A stretch of 64,000 bases of DNA from NCBI GenBank assembly GCA_017311315.1, contig CM029666.1:34482749-34546748 (forward strand). The letters are read 5' to 3'. Positions 35,293-47,436 of this stretch are shown one piece after another (position 1 is the stretch's first letter; each line of letters begins with the position of its first letter). The notes under the pieces were generated by a model, which made no database searches, had not been told where the DNA came from, and was given only the letters and a program-made list of their open reading frames with translations. The position numbers were made by a program, and so were the translations under genes. The DNA comes from Dendrocalamus latiflorus (taxonomy: Eukaryota; Streptophyta; Magnoliopsida; Poales; Poaceae).

Positions 35293-38200
35293 AATGACAT
35301 GGATGCACGTTGTTTAACGGCGACTTTAGTTTTTTAAAAATATTTAGTCGTGGTACAAATTCGCCAGTTAGTCAATGGCAAAACGGCGAGTGGGTCCGAG
35401 AACCAGACAAGTTGCTTGCCTTGGGTTTAGGGATCAAACTTTAAAATCTAGGCACGAATATCTTTCCTATTTTGGTCTTTTGAATTTTAGTTTTTGGTTT
35501 ATTCGAAAGTTGAAACAAATAATATGGTTTCTTAAAGTAGATTTTCTAAATTTAAAATCATGTATGACATCGACGTCACTATTTTTGTCGTCCACTATTA
35601 TATCAAAAAATACAGATAAAAGTTATCAACTATAACTAAAAGTTATCATCCGCAATCTAAAAAAATATTGACGAATTAGTACCTGTACTACTGACATTGG
35701 TTAATTGTTTATCGGCCTTGTGGGAAACAACGCCAAGGTGAGCCTGCCTAGGAAATTAAGAGGCCGCTCCAATCGGTTTTGAGCTGTTAGCTAAAATTGT
35801 ATTATACGTCTATTAGTTCTTTTAGTCATTCAATTAAAGTAAAATATAGAAAAATAAAGAAAAAAAATAAAAACACAGTTATATATTGACAGACAGTGCA
35901 AAGGAAAAAAGCAAAATAGCCGAGAAAAAACAAAAAAAAGCTAAAACAGAAATTAAAAGTCGACACGTTCTAAATGCTTTCTGACTTAAAAAAGTCAGAA
36001 ACCAGAAAAACAGAAACCAAAACCGTTTGAAGTAGAGCCAAAGTGCCACAGCTATTTCCAAATAGACGTCATCTCTGGTATTGTCTCTGGCATGATCTGT
36101 AATACACATTTTTATCATTTGGTTTTGCTATTATTAATTCTATCTCTAAAAAAAATGTAGAAATTACGGAGTGCTCTGTTCGCATTCAAAAATAATATTC
36201 ACATGAAGACAGAAGGATAGAACACACCGCGACAACAAAAACAGTATACTACTACGTTCAAAACGAAGTTTTGAGGAAAAAGTACCATTTTTTTAAAAAA
36301 AAAACCTGAGATGATAGGAGTACCTTTTGGGAGCAACGTGTCCAAGTTTTGGTGATTGATGAGGACGATGCCTTACAGAGAGGTACTTCAGCATGGGCGG
36401 ATCTACACCGTGGGCAGTTGGTGCTCATTTGGGTTTTTTTTAAAGTGGTTTATGGTTAAAAAATACTGTAGCTGACTGAAAAAACACTGTAGCTGACAGA
36501 TATTTATTTAGCATAATTAAATTTAAAAATTTAAAAAAATATGTTAGCCCATTGCGTATAATACAAACAAATATGGGAAAAAAAGAACAGGTAAAAAAGT
36601 TCAACAAAAAGCCAAAAGTTTAAAAAAAGACGAAATTTATGAATAGTGAAAAATAAGCCGGAAGCCAGAAGCGGAAACCCAAATGAGCACGGCAAGCTTA
36701 AGTTCTAGCCCAGGACGAAGGATATTTATCAGTATAAAATCTAGATAAATTTAAATAAGCTAAAAATATAATTTTTTCTAGCTCAGATAATAATAACTTC
36801 CGATTCTTTATAGCTTGAGATATGACAAAAATACGAACTTTAGGAAGAAAGCAAGGGGTGAGAGAGGAAGAAACAAACACAGATAGCTTCAGATGGCTTG
36901 CCCTGCCAGTCGTATATGCGCACCGTTTAAGGGTGTGTTTGGATGCTAGGATGACCCAGGGATGGAATGGTCCCGTTCCAATTTTGAGGTCATCCAGCTG
37001 TTTGGTTGATGGAATGGGGAAGAATGGAATGGAAGCAAATGGTCCCTCCTAAGGGAATATTCCTCAAAAATTCGGGACCATACCATTCCACAAAAAATAC
37101 CGGACGATTCCGTCCCACAGACTCCCTCCCGTGCTCTCACCCCTCTCTCTCCCCCTCCCTGCTCCAGATCCAGATCTGGGCGGGACCCGCGCGAGCGGCG
37201 GCGCGGAGGCCGGGCGGCAGGCGGCGTCGCGGGAGGTCGGCGGCGGGCGGCGTCGCCGGAGGTCTGGCGGCGGGCGGCGTCGCGGGAGGTCCGGCGCGGG
37301 AGGTCGGGCGCGGGAGGACGGGCGCGGGCGGCGGCGCAGGAGATCGGGCGGCGTCGCGCGAGGTCGGCGGCGGGCGGCGTCGCGGGTGGTCGGGCGCGGG
37401 AGGACGGGCACAGGCGGCGGCGCAGGAGATCGAGCGGCAGGCGGCGTCACGGGAGATCCGCCTCGGGAGGTCGGGCGCGGGAGGTCGGGCGTGGGCGGCG
37501 GCGGCGCGGGAGATCGGGCGCGGCCGGCGGGGCCGGTGGCCAGGGAGCTCCAGTGAAGGGCCATCCCACCAACCAAACAAGAGACGGAACGGTTCCATTC
37601 TTCTCCATCCCACTAACCAAACAAAAAATGGAACCATCCCATACTACCAACCAAACACATGGACGGAACCATCCCGTTCCATCCCAACCCAAAAAACTGG
37701 AATCATCCCATCCTATTCCTCCCTATTCCACCAACCAAACACACCCTAACAGTGCAAGTGTAACCCACATGAAAGAAACCATGCATCGAAACCTAGGGTC
37801 AAGCTGGCGCATCGAGAATACAATAATAATGCATACAAATACTCGTGGAGTGATGCACGATTAGCCCAGAGTTTTTAAAAATTACGTTTAGTTTTATAAT
37901 TAGTAGGGTCTGTTAAACTATAGACTAGCTCATGTCCAAACACGCCAGATCTTTTCTGAACAAAATGAACTGCCCTTACAAGTATGCTCGGCACATGCAT
38001 GATAGCGGGCCTAAGAAAAAAATATCCATTTCTTGCTTGGAATCGCATGCAACGCATTTTTGAAATGTAAATTGAGCTTTTTTTTATTAGGTTTTTTAGT
38101 GTTCTTGGAGGATGTGTATTACTTTAGTCCGTAGCAATAAATAATTTTGGAAATAGCCAAAGGAAAAGGGTATATAAAAGGAAAAGAGGGTAAAAAAATT

Positions 38201-41200
38201 ATCTTGAAATCTTATAATAATATATTTAGAAACAAAATTTTAAAAGCTAGGATGATATGTATTCAGGAACGAAGGGAGTACTGCGAAAAGGAAAAACTCG
38301 TTGAACATGCCAGTACTAATACGTGGGTTACTTTTGAGAGTTCTTGCTTAGTTTCCAGTTTGTTGTAATTAATACAATCTCCTGGCTGACAATTAAGTCA
38401 ATAAAAAAGGTGAATAGGATATGTGATCAGGAACTGTCACATGTAATTTTTTTTTGTGGAGGTTTCACATATCCTGGACCGCTAGCTGGCCGGTCAGGCG
38501 GTCACTGGTGTCAAATCTGAGGAGTACCTTTCGTGTATCCCATCGATGCGCAACTTTTGTCTTGGAAAATTAAGTCTTTTATTTTGGACATGTTTATATT
38601 ACCTGCGCTGCCCTCGATGTTTTGGCTAAAGATTTTTAACTAAAAAATAAATAGTAATAATTAAAAAGTAATTTTAAGAAGAAAAGAGCGAGCAGTGAGG
38701 AAAGTGGGGGAGAGATACGTACGTGAGATATAAGCGAGAGAAGTGAGGTGCATGATACACTCGTAACCCTTATTTTATCTTTAGAGCAAGATAAGAACAA
38801 AAGAAATAAGGAAGACGTTTTAAAAAACTAAATATTCATATTAGCTTAAGTAAATAAAAAAGCAATATGAATATGTCCTTTATTTTGCACTACCTAGCGT
38901 TGTATGGTCACCATTATGAAAGATCGAAGATAGTAATAAAGGAGGGTAAATAGTGTTTTGAAAATTTTCCTCAAATATTTAGTCACCATCAATAGTGTCT
39001 TTGCTAGCTGTCCTCGAATCCATCGCATGGCCTGCTTCTGTAGGTTTTTGCTTCGATCGATTTTTTTATTTCTTTCGTAAAAAAAGGAAAAAAAAGGAAT
39101 TAGAGTGTCTTGTCCATGCTTTGAACAATTGAACGAACTTAATTTCGGATAGATCATAATAGTCCGCTCGTTTTGGCTTCAGCTTCTGATTTATTTATCA
39201 CTATTCATAAATTTCGTCTTTTTCATATTTGTTTGCATTATACGTGATGGGTTAATATGTTTTTTTCTATTTTAAATTTTTTTAAATTTAATTATGCTAA
39301 ATAAGTCTCTGTCAGCTACAGTGTTTTTCAATCAGCTAGCTACAGTGCTTTTCAGCCATAAGCCACTTTTCTAGATTCAAGCAGTTGTGGGACACTTTTC
39401 TATAGACGCTTTCTAATTTGTCAATAAAATAATGAGTTAGCCTAGAGGCGTTTTTCAGACACTTTGAAAATCACCCAAAAATTGCAGTGAATATTTTATT
39501 AAAAGAACCGTCAGTAAGAAACTGAATCGCCATACCGGTTGGTCTATCCAACAGCTGGCAATAGCGTACTGACTGCGTTTTAGAGGTAACTACCCTTTGA
39601 TGATCACTGATCTGAGGCATCATATTGAGAACAAAAAGATCTAGTTAATTCAATCTAGCCGTGTGAAAGCTTTGCAACTAGTTTAATGAAATGTTATTGT
39701 CATGTGACGTTTGGTATGCAAATAAGTTCAAGCTAGCTTTGCTAGCATCTACTACAATCATGGTAATTTCATTACTCATTAGTCACTGGAGTACATGTAC
39801 ACGAGTGTGAACGTGTAGACTCTCTAGTCAAAACCTTTCTCTTTTTTACCATAGTGATAAGCGTATGATCAAATCTTGTTGTGAATTAAACTTTGCCTAA
39901 CGTCATCTTTATAAATATCCTAGCCCTGATCAATATGGCTTCAGCTTATTTTTGCACTATTCATAAATTTCATCTTTTTCTGAATTTTTGGCTTTTTTTG
40001 AGTTTTTTTACCGGTTCTTTTTTCCTCGTATTTGTTTACATTATACGTGATGGGCTAATATGTTTTTTCTATTTTTAAATTTAATTATGGTAAATAAGCC
40101 TCTGTCAGCTACAGTGCTTTTTTCAGCCAGCTACAGTGTTTTCAGCCATAAGCCATGAGGCTTTCAGCCGAACCGATCACCACCCTAAATTAGCCACATG
40201 TGAGCAAATTTTTCAATCAAGTCGTAATAGAGTTAGAGTATCTTAGAATTAGTATTTAAGTATATCGGAAACGATAAAAAGGTATAAAATAATTATTTAA
40301 GTGGTATATTAAAAGTGAGAGTATGTCCTCTCAGAAGTAGTATAGAAAAAACTTCCTATGTACACTGTCCTTAATTACCGGATCTTTAAACAACCGTGCA
40401 GGCAAGACGTTCGAAACCCGAGACCCGCGCACCGGCGAGGTGGCCGCCAGCATCGCCGAGGGCGACAAGGCCGACGTCGACCTGGCCGTGAAGGCCGCCC
40501 GGGAGGCCTTCGACAACGGGCCCTGGCCGAGAATGCCCGGCTGTGTATGCACACCCTTCTCTCCAACATTGCCCAAAACCGAAACCCGTTATACAAACGG
40601 GTTGAACCCGATAGTACGAGGCCCATTACTAGACTAATTGGGCCTAACGGATGCATTTGCTGGGCCCATTAGTTATCACTACTTTGATCTTTTTTCCCGC
40701 CAATAATGCCTCTCTTGGCGGCGTGCAGGAGAGGGCCCGGATCCTGCACAAGTTCGCCGACCTGGTGGACCAGCACGTCGAGGAGCTGGCGGCGCTGGAC
40801 ACGGTGGACGCCGGCAAGCTCTTCTTGATGGGCAAGATGGTAGACATCCCCGGCGGCGCGAGCCTTCTCCGCTACTACGCAGGCGCCGCCGACAAGATCC
40901 ACGGCGAGACGCTCAAGATGTCGCGCCAGCTCCACGGGTACACGCTCAAGGAGCCCGTCGGCGTCGTCGGCCACATCGTGCCCTGGAACTACCCCACCAC
41001 CATGTTCTTCTTCAAGGTCAGCCCCGCACTCGCCGCCGGCTGCACCATGGTCGTCAAGCCCGCCGAGCAGACGCCGCTCTCCGCGCTCTTCTACGCGCAC
41101 CTCGCCAAGGAGGCCGGGATCCCGGATGGCGTCCTCAACGTCGTGCCCGGGTCCGGCCCCACGGCTGGTGCCGCCATCTCTTCTCACATGGACATTGACA

Positions 41201-42559
41201 AGGTTTGATTCCATATGCTATTCACTAATTTGAAACCGTTCAATGTTACTATTTTTCAGTGATCGATGGTGCACGAAGGTTGGTTAATCGTAGCTGATGG
41301 ATGCCTCTTTAACGTGTGATGGTTTCAGGTCAGTTTCACCGGCTCGACGGAGGTTGGACGGCTGGTCATGGAGGCAGCGGCCAAGAGCAACCTCAAGTCC
41401 GTCTCGCTCGAGCTGGGTGGCAAGTCTCCGATCATTGTATTTGACGACGCCGACCTCGACATGGCCGTTAACCTGGTTAACTTTGCCACATACACCAACA
41501 AGGTAACTTCATACGTTCATGTATATGTTCAGTTGCTCACTGTGTTATCAGATCGTCTGGCACAAGCAGAACGCTCAAATTCTCATCACCTCTCTACAAC
41601 AATTCTACTATGTTACAGGGCGAGATCTGCGTCGCTGGCTCGCGCATCTATGTGCAGGAAGGGATCTACGATGCGTTCGTGAAGAAGGCCACCGAGATTG
41701 CCAAGAAATCGGTAGTCGGAGATCCGTTCAACCCCAATGTCCATCAAGGCCCGCAGGTACTGACCGTGATCATTCATCCATATACTCTACAGATAAGAAA
41801 GCTGTAATTACCACTTGTGCACAAATGCTATTAAGGTTGACAAGGAGCAGTACGAGAAGGTTCTCAAGTACATTGAGATCGGTCAACGCGAAGGCGCCAC
41901 TCTGCTCACCGGAGGGAAGCCCTGCGGCGAGAAGGGGTACTACATCGAGCCCACAATCTTCACGGACGTCAAGGCATAAGCCCTCCCTACTCCTCAAATA
42001 CTATACTCACCATGGACAGTAGCTATTTCAGTTCATAGATAGACTGCACGCCCACGATCAAAGAGAAAAACATGCTAAATTTTGCCAAAAAATAATGCTT
42101 TCACGCAGGATGGCATGTCTATCGCGCAAGAGGAAATCTTCGGACCAGTGATGGCTCTCATGAAATTCAAGTAGGCATTTAATTTCCATGAACATTTTCA
42201 ACCTGAAAGTAGTAAGCACATACAGGAAACTGAACTGAAAGTCTGAAACTACTGGATGTGCACCGTTGTTTACCTGTTATTTCAGGACGGTTGAGGAGGC
42301 GATTCAGAAGGCGAACAACACGCGGTACGGCCTGGCCGCCGGCGTGGTGACCAAGAACATCGACATCGCGAACACGGTGTCGCGGTCGGTCAGGGCGGGG
42401 GTCATCTGGATCAACTGCTACCTCGCCTTCGACTCCGACGCCCCGTTCGGCGGGTGCAAGATGAGTGGCTTCGGCAAGGACATGGGCATGGACGGCCTCG
42501 ACAAGTACCTGCACACCAAGACAGTGGTCACTCCCCTCTACAACTCACCTTGGCTATGA
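34775..42559 (+). CDS. ALDH2C: Cytosolic aldehyde dehydrogenase, ALDH2C family (RF2C/RF2D-like), 8 exons
   Basis: Exons: 34775-34877, 40402-40544, 40729-41202, 41329-41502, 41619-41756, 41836-41973, 42109-42170, 42286-42559; 501 aa. The enzyme oxidises aldehydes to acids with NAD(P). The plant ALDH2C/REF1 group acts on sinapaldehyde and coniferaldehyde, and the maize relatives are RF2C/RF2D. Catalytic residues fall at the classic positions: Asn169 (PWNYP), Gly245 (FTGSTEVGR), Glu268 (LELGGK) and Cys302 (GEICVAGSR). No organelle targeting peptide precedes FEVPKLEIKFTKLFINGHFV, so it is probably cytosolic. All introns are GT-AG except intron 6, whose donor is GC (AAG then GCATAAG at 41974). Intron 1 is 5.5 kb and full of MITEs. 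The start ATG sits in GGCGATGGC context. No stop or frameshift was found. The family call is firm; the substrate is inferred. Confidence 0.95.
35203..35286. repeat. (AT)42 microsatellite in ALDH intron 1
   Basis: A perfect AT run of 84 bp, with assembly length uncertain as usual for such tracts. Not coding. Confidence 0.97.
36410..36695. mobile_element. AT-rich GCTACAGTGC-family MITE in ALDH intron 1
   Basis: Contains TACTGTAGCTGACTGAAAAA, TTAGCCCATTGCGTATAAT and TGAATAGTGAAAAATAAGCC, the reverse-orientation words of the family defined at 27693-27976. Borders are approximate. Confidence 0.65.
36931..37746. mobile_element. PIF/Harbinger-type element with GC-rich tandem core (816 bp)
   Basis: It starts GGGTGTGTTTGGATG and ends CCAACCAAACACACCC, with TAA at 36928-36930 and 37747-37749. 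Both arms carry CCATCCC/GGGATGG words in opposite orientation, forming long imperfect inverted arms. The centre (37190-37550) is a GC-rich array of GGCGGGCGGCGTCGCGGGAG-type units about 20-60 bp long. Long frames in it on both strands (up to about 247 codons) are compositional. Confidence 0.85.
38200..38282. mobile_element. Stowaway-like MITE remnant
   Basis: Ends GAACGAAGGGAGTACT, the typical right end of a Stowaway MITE, preceded by AT-rich sequence. The left end is missing. Confidence 0.45.
39160..39370. mobile_element. AT-rich GCTACAGTGC-family MITE in ALDH intron 1
   Basis: Carries GCATTATACGTGATGGGTTAA and CAGCTACAGTGTTTTTCAA, then AGCTACAGTGCTTTTCAGCC. Borders are approximate. Confidence 0.7.
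39930..40185. mobile_element. AT-rich GCTACAGTGC-family MITE in ALDH intron 1
   Basis: Same family and orientation as the copy at 39160: ATTATACGTGATGGGCTAAT, then CAGCTACAGTGCTTTTTTCA. It ends about 215 bp before exon 2. Borders are approximate. Confidence 0.7.
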
Positions 42560-44068
42560 TCTGATCCGATGAATAGCGCAGAAAATTACAGGGAAAAAAT
42601 AATGTGTTTTATACATCTAAAAAGTTGGGTTATATGTTGATGCAGATACACGTATGCTTTGCACTTTGCAGTTAAATATATTATTTAACTGAAAAAATTA
42701 TTGAACCACATTAAATATCATCAAGTGAACTCCTTCCTAAGTAAAATGGATTTTAATTTACATGAGAATTGGTTACTACTTAATGCTTAGTATTTGAATT
42801 ATGTTCGGGTTTAATTATGAACGAATATGGTGTCGAGCGGGAGGTGTGAGAGGAAGATCGCTACAAAAGAGGAATACTAGCACATGGCACATGGAAGATT
42901 TGTCTTATGCATGGGCTACATGTATACATGCATGCATGCTGGAGCATGTGGGTGGCACAAGGAGTATAGACGTATCCTGTTCATGTGCGTATCCATGTGC
43001 ATACGTGCGTCGTCCAAGCCAAAGAAGCCGGCCACACGTCGGTCCAGCTACATTACATGCACGAGCGCTGTCGAGCGGCGTTCCGGCGGGGGGCCGTGCT
43101 GTCTCTCCGAAGGAAAGTGCCCGCGAAGGAAACCTTCTGCACGTGAAGATGGAAGGAAACCGAGCTGGAGGCTGCGTGATCGTGAGCGGATTCCATGTTG
43201 GCTGCCTTGCCATGCAGAGCCGGAAACAAACTCCAAGCCTTTTGGTGGGTGCTCCAGCAGTGTCCAACAGCTTCTTCCTCTGTAAGAATTAAACATGTCT
43301 ATGGCAGCCTGAAGATCGAAAGGCCCAGGTCACATGTTCATTGTCCTTCTTTAAGCTGCATTGTCCTCCTTCAAGTTGCTGCCAATGCATTCTGGAAGTG
43401 ACTTCGAAAGTCCCAGGCCGAGCATGTGGTCGACAGGCCACCTGTGTGTGATGGCCAATATTTTAATGCTTGGTCAGTGTTGTACGTATTGTGATGGCCG
43501 TGCATGGAAAGAAGCAAGAAAGGAATCAGCTTCGGACGGTGCATGCGCAGGATTAGGAGGGCAAGAAGAAGAAACCCATGTGATCGACCAGCTGTACTCT
43601 TTTATGCGTGGAAAAGAAGAGCTCAATTCAGAATTTTGAGGAGATGAGCAAACCAAACTAGCTGTCGACCTGCGCATCACATATTTTGGCCGAACAAACT
43701 TGTGTTCGGTTTGTGTTTTTCTGTTAAGAGTCCGAATCCTGGTTGTGAGTCGGTTTTGTGCGTGTGTTAGAGTAGGCCTTAGGTCTTTATCTTGTGTGTG
43801 TTGAGGGGAGGACGCCATAAATGCTCCGGCAACCCTTTGTATTCAGAGACCATGTTATTTAGATTAAAACTTTGCTCTTAATTCTATGGCTTGTGTTACA
43901 GCATTTTCAATAGAATAGAGACTTCCATTCTAAATATTACCGTCGTTTTTCTTGTGATTTCCTCGTGTTTTTAGACAAAGAACACATCTACTTTTACGTA
44001 ATCGAGTAGACAAGTATCGAAGCGTGTAGTTGGGTGAATTCTTTTGTCACAGGTTGTTGTATTGAAAC
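42560..44068. other. 3' flank of ALDH copy B, no gene
   Basis: Matches 26266-26940 of copy A except for an extra block at about 43031-43830. Several frames of 80-160 codons overlap on both strands in that block without domains or codon-like behaviour. They are not called. Confidence 0.6.
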
Positions 44069-45027
44069 TGTTGCAGTCTTACGACCACTCCCAGGATTCG
44101 TACGACACCTTGTAGTCACCACGATCACGTTGAAGAGGCTACGACCACCTTCTAAGTCATTACGACCGCTCTGTTGATTCTCTGACTACCCTGGCAGTCG
44201 TTACAACTACGTTGTGACCTCACCAATCACATCTCGCTACTCCGACCACGTAGTCATAACTTCAGCAGAAGTTACAACCACGTTCACCACCTCTGCGTTG
44301 CACTTCCTCAATTACGATCACGCAGTGATTCTGTCGACCATGTTGAAGGCTCTGTCGACTGCTGTTGTCGTAACCCTTATGACCACGTTAGCTGCTTCAC
44401 GACTTTGGTCGTAACCCCTTTACGACCACGTTTTCCTGATGTGGTCGCTTATGACCACGTCTTCTCGCTGTGACTGTGGTCGTACCACGTCTTCTCACTA
44501 TGGTCGTACTTACGACCACATCTTCTTGCTCTGTGAATATGGTCGTAACTCCTTTACGATCACGTCTTCAACACTTGCGGACACCTCCGCTCATCGCCGT
44601 GGTCGTAACTTTGTTTATGACCACGTCTGCGAATACAATGAACTCGATAGATTTCCCAGATTCAAACTGCTCTTCTCTTTTTTATTTCTTTCTCTCTCGA
44701 TCACACTGATCGCTACGATCAATCTAATCGCTCTCTCTGTTGTCTTGTCTCTCGATCACACCGATCGCATTGGCCTCTACTGCTCGCTCTCTCTGGTTAC
44801 AATGCTATACCCTTTATACCCAGTTCTACGACTATAACTCGGGTTCGACTACGACTACTACTTCTACAACTATGAAGCGGACTCGAGCTCGATAGACTGA
44901 TTTGTACTTGTACTCGACCGCGACTACCAACTTGTACACGACTCCGACCACTCGTAAACGACTACGACTTTCGACTCTGTTACGACTTACAACTTCTAAA
45001 CTTAAAATATGATTACAAATTCTAACA
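44069..45027 (-). mobile_element. Solo LTR of the GTGGTCGTAA-type Copia-like family (959 bp)
   Basis: The plus strand starts TGTTGCAGTC and ends AAATTCTAACA, with perfect GAAAC duplications at 44064-44068 and 45028-45032. Read on the minus strand it starts TGTTAGAATTTG like the 3' LTR at 12719, and its middle matches 11745-12000. A TATA motif (TATAAAGGG on the minus strand) sits near 44810-44820. Copy A has the empty site (near 26970). The LTR is packed with ACGACCACG/CGTGGTCGT words. Confidence 0.9.
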
Positions 45028-45369
45028 GAAACAGTGATTGATACTATCAGTTCGTTAGATTATATGTATCCAAAGTTATCCTTGATTTTATGTCGTAAAA
45101 ATCGGACTCCCTATCATATGTACTTGCTTGGATAATTGCGTTATGGCATTTTGTCCCGCAGAAGAAAGACACATGTTTCAGTTACTTGCGTTGTTGTCTG
45201 ATCAGTTCGTAAAAAAATGTTTCAGAACACTGAGACTCATTGACTTCTGCGTGATTATTTTTAAAGGTTAATCGTACTAATGTATCATACTTTGACAAAT
45301 CCTTTTTGACATGATAAAGACGCGTGGGCCTCATTAACAAACAATAAATGCCTTTTCACGAGAAATTTG

Positions 45370-45905
45370 CACGTAATAAAAAAGATTACTCCTAACTGTA
45401 TTATAAAGTCTATTTAAATTTAGACAAACTTATTTTCTTATTTTTTCGCATTCAATTATTCACATAGCAAGTCATTCAACAATAGTAACATACTACTTTT
45501 CCTCTTTATACGAATTCCCAATAACATTATAATATCACTTACCATTGTACTTACCGATCGTTCTAAGGTCAATCGTTTTTTAAAAAATTTCACAAATTTT
45601 TTTACGCACCTACAACATATAACGACCATAAAATTTTATTACAAATCTAGCAGATTATCTTCCAGTTATAATCTACAAAATTTGCAAAATCTAAAAATTC
45701 ATGGGGCAGTTTGCAGTCGCCCCTTGGCTGGCGATTGGTTTCAGTCGCCCAATGGTCCAGCGACTGGAACTCTATCGCCTGGCCGTTGGGCGATTGGCTC
45801 CAGTTGCCCAACGGGAGACGACTGGAGCCTATTTCTGTAAAAAAATATTACCACAAGTATATTTCTATTATTTCGAATAAAAATAGATTATTCGTACAAA
45901 AATTC
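45370..45905. mobile_element. Unclassified repeat element, copy 2
   Basis: Homologous to 33345-33910. In copy A the site is continuous (near 27300, GCCACGGACAAGATATTCAG), so it is an insertion in copy B. No clear inverted ends. The core contains GCGACTGG/CCAGTCGC words that can pair. Confidence 0.65.
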
Positions 45906-46962
45906 TATTCAGAATTATGTTACTCAAGAAAATCTGCTGCAACTTGGAACAAGGAATTTCGAATATCCCTTTAAAAACTCCGAAAGGATTCTGTCCGATC
46001 GTTGCTGATGGACAACGAAGTGCCATTGGATAGTTCACATCTATAAACTATCAGCGATTCGGCAGACAGCATTCGTCATTGGCCAATTAAAATTCCACTG
46101 CGAGTTGGAATAACAAGAGTGGCAAATCAACAAAGTTTCTGAATTCCAGTTGCTCGATTGTCCTCAGCGATGTGATCATATTGCAATAATGCTCGTTCTA
46201 ACAGCTTTTAATATTCAATTGCTGATACATTGTCGTGGCTAGGCAGCTCATAGCAGCCTCCCGGCTATAATTACGCCCAAGTCAACCACTGATTAAATTA
46301 CGCGTCAGGGAAGACGAAACGAAGCTGGTGTAGCTCTCATGATCTCCATAATACATGTGTGATCAGTACACAGCAGTACTTAAAAGCACCTAGCTCTCAT
46401 CAATTAGACTTATTTGGCATAATTAATTTTTTTAAAAAAATAAAAAAATAGATTAGCCTATCACAAACAATACGAAGAAATACAAGAAAAAAAAGAAAAG
46501 TCAAAAAGCCTAAAAAACTAAAAAGTTAGAAAAAATAAAATAAATAAATATTGAATTAAAAGTCAGAAGCAGAAGCAAGTGTATTGTAATAGTTGTTAGC
46601 TTTTTCTAAGTAAAAAATAAGAAAAATAGTAGAAAAAGAGAAAAAATAAAAAAATACTGCTATATCTTTGGAGACAATGTCAAGTAATAAGGGAAAAAAA
46701 TAAAACAAATAAAGAAAAAAAAGCCAAAAAACAAAAATTCTCAAGTGAAAACTGTTTAGAGCAGAGCTTAAACTAGTTGCTTTTCAGCATATCCACGAGC
46801 TCGGAATATGCTATGGCTATTCATCAGGGCAGGTACTATCTGAATCACTAATTTAAACCAGGCAGTCTTGACTGTAATAACACATACTTAAATAGGACTC
46901 CGTAGAATATTTTGCGTCCTAAAGAAGGCGGCAGTTCGATGGATCGGTGGAGATAAAGAAAT

Positions 46963-47241
46963 GAGTAAAGTCCATTACCGGTCCTTAAACTTTTTATGTT
47001 GTGTCATCTCGGTCCATAAACTTTTAAAGTATGTCATCCCGGTCCTTAAACTTTCAAAGTGTGGTAATTTCTTTTGAAAGTCTATGGACCGGGATGACAC
47101 AGCATAAAAAGTTCACTGCTACAACTACATAGGATATTGCCACACTTTGAAAGTTTAAGGACCGGGGTGACATACTTTAAAAGTTTATGGACCAGGATGA
47201 CACAGCATAAAAAGTTTAAAGACCGGTAATGAACTTTACTC
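46963..47241. mobile_element. Mutator-type foldback MITE (279 bp)
   Basis: Perfect 9-bp duplication TAAAGAAAT at 46954-46962 and 47242-47250. Nearly the whole element is a long inverted repeat: GAGTAAAGTCCATTACCGG on the left and GAGTAAAGTTCATTACCGG from the right. Copy A has the empty site near 28700. Confidence 0.93.
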
Positions 47242-47436
47242 TAAAGAAATTTAAGACATTCTTATTAGGTGATGCCAGATGGATCCGTGGAGATAAAGAA
47301 ATTTAAGACATTCTAATTGGGTGATGCCAACTGCATGCCAGCCGATAAATATATTGTCCCGAGTTCTTGTTGTGCAAGGAGGCGGCGAAAATGTCATATG
47401 CCGCCGTCAACTTGCAGCGACCGTGTAGTATCTTAA

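Noticed and set aside
37006..37749. 247-codon open frame in the ALDH intron 1
   Set aside because: Lies inside a PIF element with target duplications; sequence is Gly/Arg-rich repeat.
42801..43303. Frames of 80-163 codons downstream of ALDH copy B
   Set aside because: Overlap on both strands, no domain, and the first part is not conserved as a frame in copy A.
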